Shown here in pieces: positions 12,393 to 12,927 of a stretch of DNA of 12,927 nt; position 1 is the first letter of the stretch, and the number at the start of each line of letters is the position of its first letter. The position numbers and the translations under genes are program-made. The notes under the pieces are model-generated. The model saw only the letters and a program-made list of their open reading frames with translations. It had not been told where the DNA came from and searched no databases. Source of the stretch: CAZUVM01 sp964623885 (GTDB lineage Bacteria > Verrucomicrobiota > Verrucomicrobiia > Limisphaerales > UBA8199); the NCBI GenBank assembly GCA_964623885.1, contig CAZUVM010000028.1, positions 1 to 12,927 of the forward strand. Direction: 5' to 3'.

Positions 12393-12927
12393 GCTTTTGC
12401 CACCGCTATGGCTGGCAGTTCGAAATGAAATGTTGCGCCGTGACCCGTGGTCGTGGCAGCAGCTGCGACGCCCTCCGTCGTGTTCGCTTCCGCCCATAAC
12501 CGGCCCTTGTGGGCCGTGATGATGGAGCGGCAGATGGGCAGGCCCAGGCCCAGGCCGTGCTTCTTGGTCGTGAAGAAAGGTTCGAAAACCAGTTCCGGTT
12601 CCGAGGGCAGACCGCTCCCGTTGTCCGACACGGAAATCCGCACGGCACCGTTGTGCTGCCCGGTGGCCACCGTCAGGAGCCTACCCGCGGGCGGCACGGC
12701 AGCCATTGCGTCGCAAGCATTGATGATCAGATTCAGCAGCACTTGCTGGAGCTGGATGCGGTCGCCCAAAACCTGGGGCAAGTCCGCGGCGAACACCCGG
12801 TGGAGCGTAATCCCACGCCCGATGAGATCGCTGCGTGTGATCCGGAGCACTTCCTCGATCTCTTCATTGACGCTGAGCTGTTGCATGTGGGTTTCCTCAT
12901 GCTTGAGCAGCGAACGTACCCGCCGGA
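12389..12927 (-). CDS. Sensor histidine kinase, C-terminal part (5' end beyond window)
   Basis: The catalytic ATPase domain of an orthodox histidine kinase; the frame is open to the window edge, so the phosphoacceptor His and sensor domains are outside. Numbering from an internal Met at 12886: N-box NLIINACDAM (about 53-61), G1 box DNGSG (88-92), F-box FEPFFTTK (101-108), G2 box GLGLGL (111-116) and a C-terminal GHGATFHFELP (148-158). About ten residues rich in Ala and Thr (TTEGVAAAATTT) lie between G2 and the last motif, more than usual for FixL-like kinases. Its stop overlaps the regulator start by ATGA, so the pair is translationally coupled. Confidence 0.93.
   Translation of the reverse strand, partial: RRVRSLLKHEETHMQQLSVNEEIEEVLRITRSDLIGRGITLHRVFAADLPQVLGDRIQLQQVLLNLIINACDAMAAVPPAGRLLTVATGQHNGAVRISVSDNGSGLPSEPELVFEPFFTTKKHGLGLGLPICRSIITAHKGRLWAEANTTEGVAAAATTTGHGATFHFELPAIAVAKA

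Overview
The window is GC-rich and looks like a chromosomal piece from a Verrucomicrobiota bacterium (Pedosphaera/Limisphaerales-like). This is inferred from the style of the IS200-like transposase, the GC-rich hairpin repeats around it, the weak Shine-Dalgarno usage and the load of exported lipoproteins. Every supported gene lies on the minus strand, so transcription runs from the high coordinates to the low ones.

Layout, in the direction of transcription. (a) 12927-11763: the C-terminal part of a sensor histidine kinase and a FixJ/NarL-type response regulator, overlapping by ATGA. (b) 11751-10885: a REP-associated tyrosine transposase (RAYT) gene between two same-orientation 112-bp hairpin repeats. 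(c) 10816-10418: a receiver-only response regulator. (d) 10333-4997: a lipoprotein arylsulfatase, a SphA/MetA-type outer-membrane channel, a Tat-exported metallo-beta-lactamase-fold hydrolase and a CobW/G3E GTPase with a His-rich loop. (e) 4931-1: a secreted 805-residue Tyr/Gly-rich surface protein, two small lipoproteins and a patatin-like phospholipase cut by the window edge.

Nearly all gene products after the regulators are exported or envelope-bound; the CobW GTPase is the main cytoplasmic exception. A reasonable but unproven reading is a two-component-controlled envelope module that handles a sulfated or ester-type substrate: channel, sulfatase, hydrolase, metal supply, surface protein, lipase.

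The most notable structure is a repeat family with five copies here. Each copy is an inverted pair of short REP-type hairpins. The 6-bp stems differ between copies and arms but always stay complementary, while the loops are conserved. Two copies bracket the RAYT gene. Three others form a tandem array with an exact 117-bp period (39 codons), and this array sits in frame inside the 5' end of the patatin gene. The patatin frame stays open from a well-placed ATG at 1019, through all three copies, into the lipoprotein signal and catalytic domain. The resemblance is to palindromic elements that insert into coding sequence without breaking it.
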